Assembly (NCBI GenBank): GCA_963848525.1
Contig: CAWKDZ010000002.1
Location: 682,001-746,000 of the forward strand
Source: JACCTU01 sp963848525
GTDB lineage: Bacteria; Actinomycetota; Thermoleophilia; Gaiellales; Gaiellaceae
Direction of reading: 5' to 3'
DNA: 64,000 bases
Positions 32,366-40,848 of this stretch are shown here, in pieces. Position 1 is the stretch's first letter. Each line of letters begins with the position of its first letter. The notes below the pieces were generated by a model. It saw only the letters and a list, made by a program, of their open reading frames with translations, ran no database searches and was not told the DNA's origin. Position numbers and translations under genes: made by a program.

Positions 32366-34018
32366 TCAGCCGCGATCGCGCAACGGCTCGGTGCCGGTCA
32401 GCCGCTCGTCGACAACGGCCTCCCCGGCGACGCGCGCGGCCGAGTGCGAAGTTACGGCGGCGAGGAAGTCGGCTCGCTCGAGCGCGTAGAGCTGCCCGTC
32501 GACGACCGCTCGGATAGTCGCCGTGCGCGGCACGTCTCGAAGCAGCGCGATCTCGCCGAAGTAGTCGCCTCCACCCATCTTGCGATCCGTACCGCCGGCG
32601 AGGACGTCGAACTCGCCGTCCGCGACGATGTAGAACCGATCGCCTGGATCGCCGGCGCGGATCACGACGTCGCCGGCGGAAACGGGCACCGACAGGAGGC
32701 GCCTCGCCATGTACTCCTTCGCTGCGAGCGACAGCGGCGCAAACATCGGGACGGCGTCGACGAGCGCGAGCTCGGCCGCCGGCGCGGCCACGGTCTTGTC
32801 GATCTCGACGAGAGCACGCCAGCTGAGGAGCGTGAGCAACGGCAGGATCGCACCAACGACGACAAGCGCGCGACGCGGCCCCGCGGCCTCGACGAGAGCG
32901 GGAGCGGCGACCGAACCGAGCGCGACTGCGCCCATCGCGAAGGCCCAGACGACGGCGAGCACGCGGGTGAGGACTTCGTCCGGCACGATCCGCTGGATCA
33001 GCGTGAACAGGGCGACGTCCTCGACGCTGTTCGCCGCACCGACGATCGCGAGCAGGACGAGCGTGAGCGCCAGGTCCGGCCGCGGAGCGACCAGCGCGAT
33101 CGGCAGGCCCCAGAACACGAGCGCGAGCCCGAACGGAACGGCGAGCCGATGCCGGACGACGGCAAGCGACCCAAAGGCGCCGATCAAGCCGCCGACGCCC
33201 AGCGCGGCCGTCAGGTAGCCGACGGCGCCGGCGTCGGCGTCGAGCACCTCGAAGACGGTGACCACGATCAAGACGTTCAGGCAGCCGCGCACGAACGCCT
33301 GCGCGAACACGAGCCCGATCACGAGCCGAGGCCGCCGTTCGCGCAGCGCCGTCTCGAAGCCCGAGAACGCCGACCGCAGCGCACCGCGGACGGCGCTTGC
33401 CGGCGCGGCGTGTACACGGCCCTCGACGCGCACGCGGGCGAACAGCACTGCCGCCGCCGCGAACGCGACCGACCCGACGGCAAACACGACGCCGACATCG
33501 GCGAGCGAGACGAGCACCCCGGCCGCGAGCGGACCGACGAGCGTTCCGAGCCCCTCCACCGTCGACGTCGCGCTGTTCGCGGCGATCAGCTCCTGCGGCG
33601 TCCGCGCGAGCGACGGCAGGAGCGCCTGGAGTGCCGGCCTGACGAGCGTCGACGCGAGCCCGACGAGCCCCGCAAGGGCGAAGACGAGCACCTCGTTCTT
33701 GCCGGCGTAGTACGCCGCAGCCGATCCGGCCAGCGCGGCCGATCCGACCAGCGCGACACCGACGAGGAAGCGCTCACGCCGGAAGCGATCGCCGAGCGAG
33801 GCAGCAAAGGGCGCGACCAGCGCAGCGGGCAGCAGGCGAACGAGCCCCGCGATCCCGACGGCCACAGTGCCGCCGACGTCGTAAGCGAAGACGCCAAGCG
33901 CGACGAAGTGGGCCCACTCGGCCGTGATCGCGGCGCCCCAGGCGAGCTCGCTACGGCGGAGGTTGCCGTTGCGGACGACGCCGGCGAGGCCCGCGAGTGC
34001 GATGCCGATGCGGTTCAC
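32366..34018 (-). CDS. MFS transporter fused to a cyclic-nucleotide-binding domain
   Basis: A 550-residue fusion. Residues 1-410 form a 12-span MFS permease (RLLPAALVAPFAASLGDRFR marks the loop 2-3 region). After a linker, residues about 430-550 form a cNMP-binding domain: VSAGDVVIRAGDPGDRFYIV, then GGDYFGEIALLRDVPRTATI, the phosphate-binding cassette with GE and the R-T-A pattern. This suggests transport gated by cAMP or cGMP. The GTG start at 34018 is the first in frame. No sensor or cyclase gene is nearby. Confidence 0.88.
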   Translation of the reverse strand: MNRIGIALAGLAGVVRNGNLRRSELAWGAAITAEWAHFVALGVFAYDVGGTVAVGIAGLVRLLPAALVAPFAASLGDRFRRERFLVGVALVGSAALAGSAAAYYAGKNEVLVFALAGLVGLASTLVRPALQALLPSLARTPQELIAANSATSTVEGLGTLVGPLAAGVLVSLADVGVVFAVGSVAFAAAAVLFARVRVEGRVHAAPASAVRGALRSAFSGFETALRERRPRLVIGLVFAQAFVRGCLNVLIVVTVFEVLDADAGAVGYLTAALGVGGLIGAFGSLAVVRHRLAVPFGLALVFWGLPIALVAPRPDLALTLVLLAIVGAANSVEDVALFTLIQRIVPDEVLTRVLAVVWAFAMGAVALGSVAAPALVEAAGPRRALVVVGAILPLLTLLSWRALVEIDKTVAAPAAELALVDAVPMFAPLSLAAKEYMARRLLSVPVSAGDVVIRAGDPGDRFYIVADGEFDVLAGGTDRKMGGGDYFGEIALLRDVPRTATIRAVVDGQLYALERADFLAAVTSHSAARVAGEAVVDERLTGTEPLRDRG

Positions 34019-34143
34019 TCAGCCGGACGGCGCGCGTCTAGGAAGGACATCTCGTGAGCGATTGTGCGCGAATGCCAAGGTGATTTCGAGCGAGGCTTCG
34101 GCACGCCTGCTACAGGTCGGGCGACGCGCGCATCGCGGCAAAG

Positions 34144-34173
34144 AAGAAGCCGCTGTCTCCAGCGGCTTCTTCA
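34144..34173 (-). terminator. terminator after tRNA-Val
   Basis: GAAGAAGCCGCTG-GAGA-CAGCGGCTTCTTC forms a 13-bp perfect stem directly after the tRNA on the minus strand, followed by TTTG. Confidence 0.85.
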
Positions 34174-34175
34174 GT

Positions 34176-34248
34176 GGGCGGTACTGGGCTCGAACCAGTG
34201 ACCCCCAGCTTGTCGAGCTGGTGCTCTCCCAACTGAGCTAACCGCCCT
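34176..34248 (-). tRNA. tRNA-Val (anticodon GAC)
   Basis: On the minus strand the acceptor arms GGGCGGT and ACCGCCC pair over 7 bp. The D arm is GCTC-AGTTGGGA-GAGC, the anticodon stem CCAGC/GCTGG with loop TCGACAA, and the T arm ACTGG-TTCGAGC-CCAGT. The anticodon GAC reads GUC/GUU valine codons. The discriminator base is A and the CCA end is not encoded. It lies 7 nt downstream of the M23 peptidase gene, in the same direction. Confidence 0.96.
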
Positions 34249-34255
34249 TGGGGTT

Positions 34256-34717
34256 TCAAGTGTAGCCCGTGATCAGCGGCATCGGATCGATCGGCCGGTC
34301 GCTGTCGCGGAGCTCAAAGTGGAGGTGCGTTCCCGTGCACCAGCCGGTGCAACCGGCGATCCCGAGGCGCTCGCCGGCGACGACAACCTGCCCCGGCTTC
34401 ACGGTCGCGCGCGAAAGGTGCGCGTAGAGCGTCGAGTAGCGCTCGTTCAGCTGCACCTCGACGATCAGGCCGTAGCCCTCGTAACCGGGGACCCAGCCGA
34501 CACGCGTGACGAAACCGGACTCCGCCGCGCGGACGTCCAGCGAGCGCAGCACGCCGATGTCGAGACCGGCGTGCGGCCGCCCCGCGTCCCAGCCGAACGG
34601 CGAGTTGAGCCGGCCCTCGGCGGGCCAGTCCAGCGCGAGCTGGCGCCCTCCGTCGCTCCACGCGAACGCGGACGGACACAGGGCCAGCGCCCCCAGAACG
34701 ACGATCACCCCCCTCAC
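34256..34717 (-). CDS. M23 family (LytM-type) peptidase, secreted
   Basis: A 153-residue exported endopeptidase-fold protein with a signal peptide (about 1-19). The LytM zinc site is complete: His49 and Asp53 in RPHAGLDIG, and THLHFEL near the C-terminus. It is short, with little beyond the catalytic domain, and a Cys pair in GCTGWCTGTH. It probably cleaves peptidoglycan cross-bridges or activates another hydrolase. The GTG start at 34717 is followed directly by the hydrophobic core. Confidence 0.9.
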   Translation of the reverse strand: MRGVIVVLGALALCPSAFAWSDGGRQLALDWPAEGRLNSPFGWDAGRPHAGLDIGVLRSLDVRAAESGFVTRVGWVPGYEGYGLIVEVQLNERYSTLYAHLSRATVKPGQVVVAGERLGIAGCTGWCTGTHLHFELRDSDRPIDPMPLITGYT

Positions 34718-34736
34718 GGCAGCCGGGCAGGTTAGC

Positions 34737-35954
34737 TCAGAAGATCTCCGGGCACCACGGGCCGAGCCCGGTGCGCCTGAACAAGCGGTCTGCGCGCGCG
34801 ATCCCGCCCTCCCGGAGCTCCTCGGCGCAGAGCCCGCGCTCCAGCTCCGCGAACGAGAAACCGCCGAGGTAGACCGAGCCGAGCGCCGAAACGTCGCAGC
34901 TCAGGTCGGCTTCGTCCTCGGTCGCCTCACAGCGGCCGCCGGAGAGCTTCCAACGCCCCTGGTTCCACGGGCAGAACGCGTCGACGACGTCGAAGACGAC
35001 CTCGCCGTCGTCGTCGTACGAACGCGCCGAGAGGGCGGCGCCGACGTCGACGAGCCGCACCCAGAGCCCGTCGCCCACACGGAATTTCATCCTGCGCGAC
35101 TCCGCGAGCAACAGGAAGAGCGGGTGGTCGACCGGGAGGAGTTGTGCGGAAACGGTCGCCTGCCAGTCGATGTCGAGCAGGAACCGCCAGAGCTCGGCCT
35201 CGGCGCGCGAGTTCGCCGCGACCGCCTCCCCCACGCCGAGCCGCGACGTCGGCGAGCCCTCGTCGTAGGAGAAGTTGTGCCGGTAGATCGCGTACGCCTG
35301 CGGCTCGCCGTCGAGCTCGAGCAGCGCGAAGCGCTTCGGCCCGCCGCCCGCGCGGCGCTCGGGCGGGTCGTGCACGATGCGGTGCTCCCACCACGCGCTC
35401 GACCGCCGGAAGAAGCCGGGCGTCCGCTCGAACGCGGCGTCCCAGATCCTCGGCAGCAGCTCGAGCGCCTCGTCGCTCTCGATCAGGCGGACGCGCCCGC
35501 GCGGCTCGAGTGGCCGCGCGTACGCGGCGCGGTCGCGCGCGAGCTCGAACTCGCCGGCGCGCGACGCCAACCCGTAGCCGAAGCGGCCGTAGATCCCCTC
35601 CTCCGACGCCCAGAGCGCCGCGAGCGGCTCGCCGCGCTCGCGCACGTCGTCGAGCTGCGCGCGCATCAGCGCACGGAGGACTCCTCGGCGGCGGTGCGTC
35701 GGGTAGACGCCGACGACGGTGACGCCGGCGCAGCGCGCGCTCCCGCCCGGAATCGAGAGCTCGAACGGGAACGACCCGGCTCCACCGACGGTGGCCCCGT
35801 CGTCGCGGGCGGCGAGCATCCTCTCGACCGGGAGGTTCTGCGCGAACTGCTCGGTGCGCTCGCGCGTCGGCTCCATCCCGAAGTACTGGCCGATCGCCAT
35901 GAAGGCGGCCTCGAACTCCTCGAGGTCGCGGCAGCTGGTGACTCCGATCGCCAT
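34737..35954 (-). CDS. Eis-like GNAT acetyltransferase
   Basis: A 405-residue protein of the Eis type: two GNAT-fold regions plus a C-terminal SCP2-like domain. The acetyl-CoA loop is VVGVYPTHRRRGVLRALMRA, followed by the family marker EGIYGRFGYG. The C-terminal GPWCPEIF ends with the terminal carboxylate that serves as catalytic base in Eis. Eis enzymes acetylate amines, including aminoglycosides and lysines; the substrate here is unknown. ATG 35954 overlaps the stop of a paralogue. Confidence 0.92.
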   Translation of the reverse strand: MAIGVTSCRDLEEFEAAFMAIGQYFGMEPTRERTEQFAQNLPVERMLAARDDGATVGGAGSFPFELSIPGGSARCAGVTVVGVYPTHRRRGVLRALMRAQLDDVRERGEPLAALWASEEGIYGRFGYGLASRAGEFELARDRAAYARPLEPRGRVRLIESDEALELLPRIWDAAFERTPGFFRRSSAWWEHRIVHDPPERRAGGGPKRFALLELDGEPQAYAIYRHNFSYDEGSPTSRLGVGEAVAANSRAEAELWRFLLDIDWQATVSAQLLPVDHPLFLLLAESRRMKFRVGDGLWVRLVDVGAALSARSYDDDGEVVFDVVDAFCPWNQGRWKLSGGRCEATEDEADLSCDVSALGSVYLGGFSFAELERGLCAEELREGGIARADRLFRRTGLGPWCPEIF

Positions 35955-37165
35955 CAGAAGACCTCGGGACAATAGGCGGGGAACGGCGTGCGGAAGAGAG
36001 CGCTCGCAGCCGCGAGCGTGCCGGCGCGCAGCTCTTCGACCCGTCCGGCGCTCGCGAGTCGCTCGAAGCCGAACGTCCCGAGGTAGGCGCTGGCGAGGTC
36101 GGCGACGTCCAGGGCGAGGTCGGGCTCGTCGTCCGTGCGCTCGACCACGGCTCCGACGCGGTAGCGACCGGCGTTCTCCGGCATCGATTCGTCGCGAACG
36201 TCCAGCACCACGGAGCCGTCGCCCGCGTACGAGCGCAGACGTAGCGCCTCGAGCACGTCGACGATGCGCAACCAGAGGCCGTCGCGGACGGAGAGATGAA
36301 GCGCACGCGGATCGACGACGGAGAGGAAGAGCGGCGACGCCGGATCGAACAGGTGCGCGTCCACCCGCGTGGTCAGGTCGATCGAGAAGAGATAGCGCCA
36401 GAGCTCGCGCGTCGCGGCGGGCGAGGTCGCGAACGCCTCGACGACCTGCACCTGCCCCTTCGAGTACCCGTCCTCCCACTCTTCCTTGATCCGATAGACC
36501 GCGTACCCGACGGGCGCACCGTCGAGCTCGAGCAGCGCGTTGTAGCGCTTGCTCGCGCCGCGCTGACGGTGCTCGTAGTCGGCGAGACGATGGCGGCGCC
36601 ACCAGTGCTCGCTCCTGCTGATCATCCCCGGGCGCTCGGCGCGAACCGAGTCGAACACCTGCGGGAAGCGCTCGAACGCCTCGTCCTCGCCGAGCAGTCG
36701 AACGACGCCTTGCTTTCCGGGATCGTCGCGGAACACGATGCGTCCGCTGTCCGCGGCGAGGTCGAGCCAGTGCGTCGCGACGCCGTACCCGAAGCGGCCG
36801 TAGATCGACGCCTCGGATGCGAAGAGGGCTGCGAGCGGCTCCCCGTGCTCGCGCGCATCGAGATGAAGCTGCTCCATCGAGGACCGCAGAATCCCGCTGC
36901 GTCGATGCGTCGGCATGACCGCGACCCACGTGACGCCGGCCGTCGGCACGGTCGCGCCGCCGGGAACGGTCAGCTCGAACTCGTACGAGGCGGAGAAGCC
37001 GACGGGCCGCCCGTCGTCGAACGCGGCGACCGCGCGCTCGGGCCGCACGCTGACGCTCTCGCGCTCCCAGTCCCCCGGACCGAACGACTCGGCGAATGCG
37101 TCGAGAGCCGCCTGCATGCAGGCGCGCAGCTCGTCCTCGCCGGGATGCCTGATCTCGATCGCCAC
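35954..37165 (-). CDS. Eis-like GNAT acetyltransferase (paralogue)
   Basis: A 403-residue paralogue of the downstream gene with the same architecture: acetyl-CoA loop WVAVMPTHRRSGILRSSMEQ, marker EASIYGRFGYG, and C-terminus FPAYCPEVF. GTG 37165 is used because it overlaps the pcrA stop by one base. The two copies share roughly a third to a half of positions by eye, so duplication is old and the substrates may differ. Confidence 0.9.
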   Translation of the reverse strand: MAIEIRHPGEDELRACMQAALDAFAESFGPGDWERESVSVRPERAVAAFDDGRPVGFSASYEFELTVPGGATVPTAGVTWVAVMPTHRRSGILRSSMEQLHLDAREHGEPLAALFASEASIYGRFGYGVATHWLDLAADSGRIVFRDDPGKQGVVRLLGEDEAFERFPQVFDSVRAERPGMISRSEHWWRRHRLADYEHRQRGASKRYNALLELDGAPVGYAVYRIKEEWEDGYSKGQVQVVEAFATSPAATRELWRYLFSIDLTTRVDAHLFDPASPLFLSVVDPRALHLSVRDGLWLRIVDVLEALRLRSYAGDGSVVLDVRDESMPENAGRYRVGAVVERTDDEPDLALDVADLASAYLGTFGFERLASAGRVEELRAGTLAAASALFRTPFPAYCPEVF

Positions 37166-39315
37166 TACGGGATCTTCTCGAGCGGTGCGTAGTCGAGCAT
37201 CAGCCGACGTTCGGTCCCGTCGCCGGCGAAGCGCACGGTCACGACGCCGCCCGCCTCGATCCGCGTGACGACGCCCTCGCCCAACGTGCCGTGGCGCACC
37301 GAGTCGCCGGTCGAGAGGGACGGCACGTCCGAGCGCGGCGCCACGCCGGGGGCAGGCGAGCGCGACGACCACGTTGCCGGCGCGAGCCGCTCGCGCTCGA
37401 CGTGCTCGTCCGGCAGCTCGTCGAGAAACCGGGACGGCACGTTGTAGCTGCGCCCACCGTAGAGCGCGCGCGAAGACGCGTGCAGCAGCGCCAGACGCTC
37501 GCGCGCGCGGGTGAGCCCGACGTAGCAGAGGCGGCGCTCCTCCTCGAGCGACTGCTCCTCGATCGAGCGCGCGTGCGGGAAGATCCCCTCCTCCATCCCG
37601 ATCATGAAGACGGCGCGAAACTCGAGGCCCTTCGCGTTGTGGAGCGTCATCAGCGTGACGAGCGAGCTGTCGCCCTGGATCGCGTCCTGGTCGGAGTAGA
37701 GCGAGATCTCCTGGAGGAACGCGGAGAGCGTCGCGTCCTCGATCTGCTCCTGGTACTCGCGCGCGACGCCGACGAGCTCCTGGAGATTCTCGAGCCGCCC
37801 CTGCGCCTCGACGGTGCGCTCGGCTTCGAGCGAGTCGAGGTAGCCCGACCGCTCGAGCACGTCCTGGACGATGTCGGCGACCGGCCGGTCGAGCTCGGAC
37901 TGGAGCGAGAGGATCAGCGTGCGCAACCCGGTGACCGCGCGGGTGGACGCGGTCGCGAGCCCCGCGTGCTCTGGGAACTCGAGCGCTTCCCAGAGCGAGA
38001 GCCCGTGCCCGTTCGCGTACGTCTGCAGCCGGGCGAGCGACGTGTCGCCGATCCCGCGGCGCGGCCTGTTCGCCATTCGCAGCAGCGAGACGGTGTCGAA
38101 CGGGTTGTCGAGCACCTGGAGGTACGCGATCACGTCCTTGACCTCGGCGCGCTCGTAGAAGCGCGGCCCGCCGATCACCTGGTACGCGATGCCCTGCCGG
38201 ACGAGCACGTCCTCGAGCACGCGCGACTGCGCGTTCGTCCGGTAGAAGACCGCGATCTCGTCGCCGTTGAAGCCCTCCTCGACGAGGCCGGCGATCTGCG
38301 CCGCGACGAAGCGCGCCTCCGCGTGCTCGTCCTCGAGCTCGACGACGCGCACGGGGTCGCCGAGGCCGAGGTCGGACCAGAGGCTCTTCGGCTTGCGCTC
38401 GCGGTTGTTCGCGATCACCGAGTTCGCGGACTCGAGGATCGAGTTCGTCGAGCGGTAGTTCTGCTCGAGCGCGATCGTGCGCGTGCCGGGGAAGTCGCGC
38501 TCGAACTCCATGATGTTGCGGATGTCGGCGCCACGGAAGGCGTAAATGGACTGGTCCGGATCGCCCACGGCGAACAGGTTCAGGTGCCGCTGCGCGAGCA
38601 GCTGGAGCAGCCGGTACTGCGCGTGGTTCGTGTCCTGGTACTCGTCGACGAGGATGTAGCGGAACGCCTTCTGCCATTTCTCGCGGGCCTCGGGGAAGCG
38701 CTCCAGCACCTGGACGGTGAGCATGAGCAGGTCGTCGAAGTCGACCGCGTTCGACGCGTGCAGGCGGCGCTGGTAGAGGTCGTAGACGTCCGCAACAGTT
38801 TGGTCGTAGAACGAGGCGACCCGCTCGCGGTAGTCCTCGGGCGTGACGAGCACGTTCTTCGCGTTCGAGATCTGGGCGTGGATTCCGCGCGGGACGAACC
38901 GCTTCGTGTCGCGCTCGAGCTCCTCGAGGCAGTTCTTCACGAGCCGGACCTGGTCGGCCTGGTCGTAGATCGTGAAGTTCGTCTTGTAGCCCAGCCGCGC
39001 GGCCTCGCGGCGCAGGATGCGCCCGCACGTGGCGTGGAACGTCAGGACCCAGAGCCCGCGCGCGTCGTCCTCGAGCAGGTCCCACAGCCGCGTCCGCATC
39101 TCGTCCGCGGCCTTGTTCGTGAAGGTGATCGCGAGGATCTCGTTCGCCTTCGCCCCGATCGCGCCGATCAGGTGCGCGACGCGGTGCGTGAGCACGCGTG
39201 TCTTGCCGGACCCCGCTCCGGCGACGACGAGCACCGGCCCCTCGGTCAGGAGCACGGCGTCGCGTTGCGCCGAGTTCAGGCCGCTAAGGTAGGTCTCCGG
39301 CGAGACGACGGGCAC
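37165..39315 (-). CDS. pcrA: ATP-dependent DNA helicase PcrA/UvrD
   Basis: A superfamily 1A 3'-5' helicase of 716 residues for repair and replication restart. Motifs are in order: Q-motif LNSAQRDAV; Walker A AGAGSGKTR; Ia ITFTNKAADEM; II ILVDEYQDTN; III VGDPDQSIYAFRGAD; IV LEQNYRST; V TLHNAKGLEF; VI VGLTRARERL. The C-terminal Tudor-like region (GDSVRHGTLGEGVVTRIEAG) that contacts RNA polymerase is present. GTG 39315 is chosen because it fits the family N-terminus and a TAGCAT element lies 7 nt before it. Confidence 0.97.
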   Translation of the reverse strand: MPVVSPETYLSGLNSAQRDAVLLTEGPVLVVAGAGSGKTRVLTHRVAHLIGAIGAKANEILAITFTNKAADEMRTRLWDLLEDDARGLWVLTFHATCGRILRREAARLGYKTNFTIYDQADQVRLVKNCLEELERDTKRFVPRGIHAQISNAKNVLVTPEDYRERVASFYDQTVADVYDLYQRRLHASNAVDFDDLLMLTVQVLERFPEAREKWQKAFRYILVDEYQDTNHAQYRLLQLLAQRHLNLFAVGDPDQSIYAFRGADIRNIMEFERDFPGTRTIALEQNYRSTNSILESANSVIANNRERKPKSLWSDLGLGDPVRVVELEDEHAEARFVAAQIAGLVEEGFNGDEIAVFYRTNAQSRVLEDVLVRQGIAYQVIGGPRFYERAEVKDVIAYLQVLDNPFDTVSLLRMANRPRRGIGDTSLARLQTYANGHGLSLWEALEFPEHAGLATASTRAVTGLRTLILSLQSELDRPVADIVQDVLERSGYLDSLEAERTVEAQGRLENLQELVGVAREYQEQIEDATLSAFLQEISLYSDQDAIQGDSSLVTLMTLHNAKGLEFRAVFMIGMEEGIFPHARSIEEQSLEEERRLCYVGLTRARERLALLHASSRALYGGRSYNVPSRFLDELPDEHVERERLAPATWSSRSPAPGVAPRSDVPSLSTGDSVRHGTLGEGVVTRIEAGGVVTVRFAGDGTERRLMLDYAPLEKIP

Positions 39316-39322
39316 TCGCGCG

Positions 39323-39328
39323 ATGCTA
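39323..39328 (-). promoter_or_regulatory. -10 element of pcrA, leaderless
   Basis: TAGCAT on the minus strand lies 7 nt from GTG 39315. It is embedded in the palindromic GATGCTAGC, so the divergent cupin gene may use the other strand (GATGCT). Confidence 0.5.
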
Positions 39329-39346
39329 GCGAGGGAGGTGGCGACG

Positions 39347-39730
39347 ATGGCCGAGGGCGATCCGGTGCTCGACATCCAGTCGCTTGCGCTCGCCAACGAC
39401 GACTTTCGCCGCGAGGTGACGACTGCGGAGCACAGCCAGGTCGTCCTGATGACGATCCCGCCGGGCGGCGAGATCGGCGAGGAGGTGCACGAGGGGATCG
39501 ACCAGATCCTCGTCTTCCTCGGCGAAGCCGAGGCGGTCCTCGAGGGCAGCTCGTCTCCCGTGCCGCAGAACGGCGTCGTGGTCGTCCCCGCCGGCACGCG
39601 GCACAACTTCAAGAACACCGGCGACGAGCCGCTGCGGCTGTGGACGGTCTACGCGCCTCCCGAGCACGAGCCGGGGACCGTCCACAGGACGAAGGCGGAG
39701 GCCGACGAGGCCGAGGAGGCACACGGATGA
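39347..39730 (+). CDS. cupin domain protein
   Basis: A 127-residue single-domain cupin. PPGGEIGEEVHEGIDQILVF followed by LGEAEAVLEG is cupin motif 1 (metal ligands Glu/His present), and VVVVPAGTRHNFKNTGDEPL is motif 2. The substrate is unknown. ATG 39347 has a GAGGGAGG ribosome-binding site. The last four bases overlap the next cupin gene, so the two are co-translated. Confidence 0.9.
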   Translation: MAEGDPVLDIQSLALANDDFRREVTTAEHSQVVLMTIPPGGEIGEEVHEGIDQILVFLGEAEAVLEGSSSPVPQNGVVVVPAGTRHNFKNTGDEPLRLWTVYAPPEHEPGTVHRTKAEADEAEEAHG

Positions 39731-40128
39731 CGTACACGATCTCGAACCTCGACGAGCTCGGCGAGGGCTACGGCTTCAGGAAGGTGCGCAAGGCGCTCGG
39801 CGTCACTGCCTTCGGGGTCAACGCGCTCGTGCTGCCGCCCGGCTACGAGGGCTTCTTCCACTACCACGACGAGCAGGACGAGCTCTACTTCGTGCACAAG
39901 GGCACCGCGAAGTTCGAGGTCGAGGACGAGACGCACGAAGTCGGCGCGGGCGGCGTCGTGCACGTGGAGTCGACGACGCCGCGGAAGTGGTCGAACGCCT
40001 CGGCGACGGAGGAGCTGGTCGTCCTGATCGTCGGCGGCAAGGACGGCTACGTCGGCCGCGACGGGCAGCTCGTCGACCTCGCCGACCTGCCGCGACGGCA
40101 GTCGCTCTCCAGCGGCGAGCCGGGTTAG
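39727..40128 (+). CDS. cupin domain protein (second)
   Basis: A 133-residue cupin with motif 1 HYHDEQDELYFVHKGTAKFE (metal-binding H-x-H and E) and motif 2 GGVVHVESTTPRKWSNAS, in which a histidine is retained but the usual spacing is altered. It forms an overlapping pair (ATGA) with the previous cupin; they may form a heteromer or act on the same substrate. The 3' end overlaps convergent cinA by 4 nt. Confidence 0.9.
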   Translation: MTYTISNLDELGEGYGFRKVRKALGVTAFGVNALVLPPGYEGFFHYHDEQDELYFVHKGTAKFEVEDETHEVGAGGVVHVESTTPRKWSNASATEELVVLIVGGKDGYVGRDGQLVDLADLPRRQSLSSGEPG

Positions 40129-40826
40129 TCGAGCGCTCGCTCGACGAACGCGGCGGCCTCCGCGAGCGCGGCCTCGTCGCTCGACTTGAGCACGACGGTC
40201 ACCTCCGGCCCCGAGGCATCGAAGCGCGGGTACGAGCCGACGAGGACGTCGGGCCAGCGCTCCTCGGTCTCGACGAGCACGTGGACGATCTCGCTCTCGC
40301 GGGTGCGGTACGTGCGTCGCCACGACCCGATCGGCGCGCCGCGGCGGAGCTCGTCGGCGATCAGGTCGAACATCGCCTCCATCTCGGCCGGGAGGCCGGG
40401 GAGCACGTAGACGTTCTCGAGCACGAACCCCGGCGCGCCGCCGCGCGGATTCGCGAGCGCACGGCTTCCGGCCGGCAGGCTGGCCCAGCGGGCCGCGTAC
40501 TCAGGATCGCGCGCGAAGCGCCGGCGCAGGTCGGCGGCGAGCTCTGCGACCTCCGCCTGCTCGACGTCGAAGGCCGCGGCGATCGCCTCGCGCGTGAGGT
40601 CGTCGGGCGTGCCGCCGAGCCCGCCCGTGACGAGCACGAAGTCGACGGACGGAGCGCGGTCGCGGACGAACGCGGCGATCTCGTCGATCTCGTCGGGCAG
40701 CGCTGCGGCGAGGCGCACCTTCACGCCGAGCGACTCGAGCCTCTGCGCCAGCCACGCCGCGTTCGTGTTGACGGTGTCGCCGGAGACGATCTCGTTGCCG
40801 ATCGTCAGGATCGCGGCCGTCGCCAC
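40125..40826 (-). CDS. CinA/MoaB-type molybdopterin-binding domain protein
   Basis: A 233-residue protein with the MoCF-biosynthesis fold: AAILTIGNEIVSGDTVNTNA, VLVTGGLGGTPDDLTREAIA, and VYVLPGLPAEMEAMFDLIAD. These match the N-terminal domain of CinA (ADP-ribose pyrophosphatase/competence-damage family); the C-terminal amidase domain is absent. Its exact activity is not certain. The GTG start at 40826 has TAGGCT 6 nt upstream and no Shine-Dalgarno. Confidence 0.88.
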   Translation of the reverse strand: MATAAILTIGNEIVSGDTVNTNAAWLAQRLESLGVKVRLAAALPDEIDEIAAFVRDRAPSVDFVLVTGGLGGTPDDLTREAIAAAFDVEQAEVAELAADLRRRFARDPEYAARWASLPAGSRALANPRGGAPGFVLENVYVLPGLPAEMEAMFDLIADELRRGAPIGSWRRTYRTRESEIVHVLVETEERWPDVLVGSYPRFDASGPEVTVVLKSSDEAALAEAAAFVERALD

Positions 40827-40832
40827 GCGGCA

Positions 40833-40842
40833 AGCCTATGCT
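40833..40842. promoter_or_regulatory. overlapping divergent -10 elements, cinA and GNAT
   Basis: AGCCTATGCT contains TAGGCT on the minus strand (40833-40838) and TATGCT on the plus strand (40837-40842). Each is 6 nt from a GTG start (40826 and 40849). This has the same geometry as 3997-4006. Confidence 0.6.
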
Positions 40843-40848
40843 CGCTGC

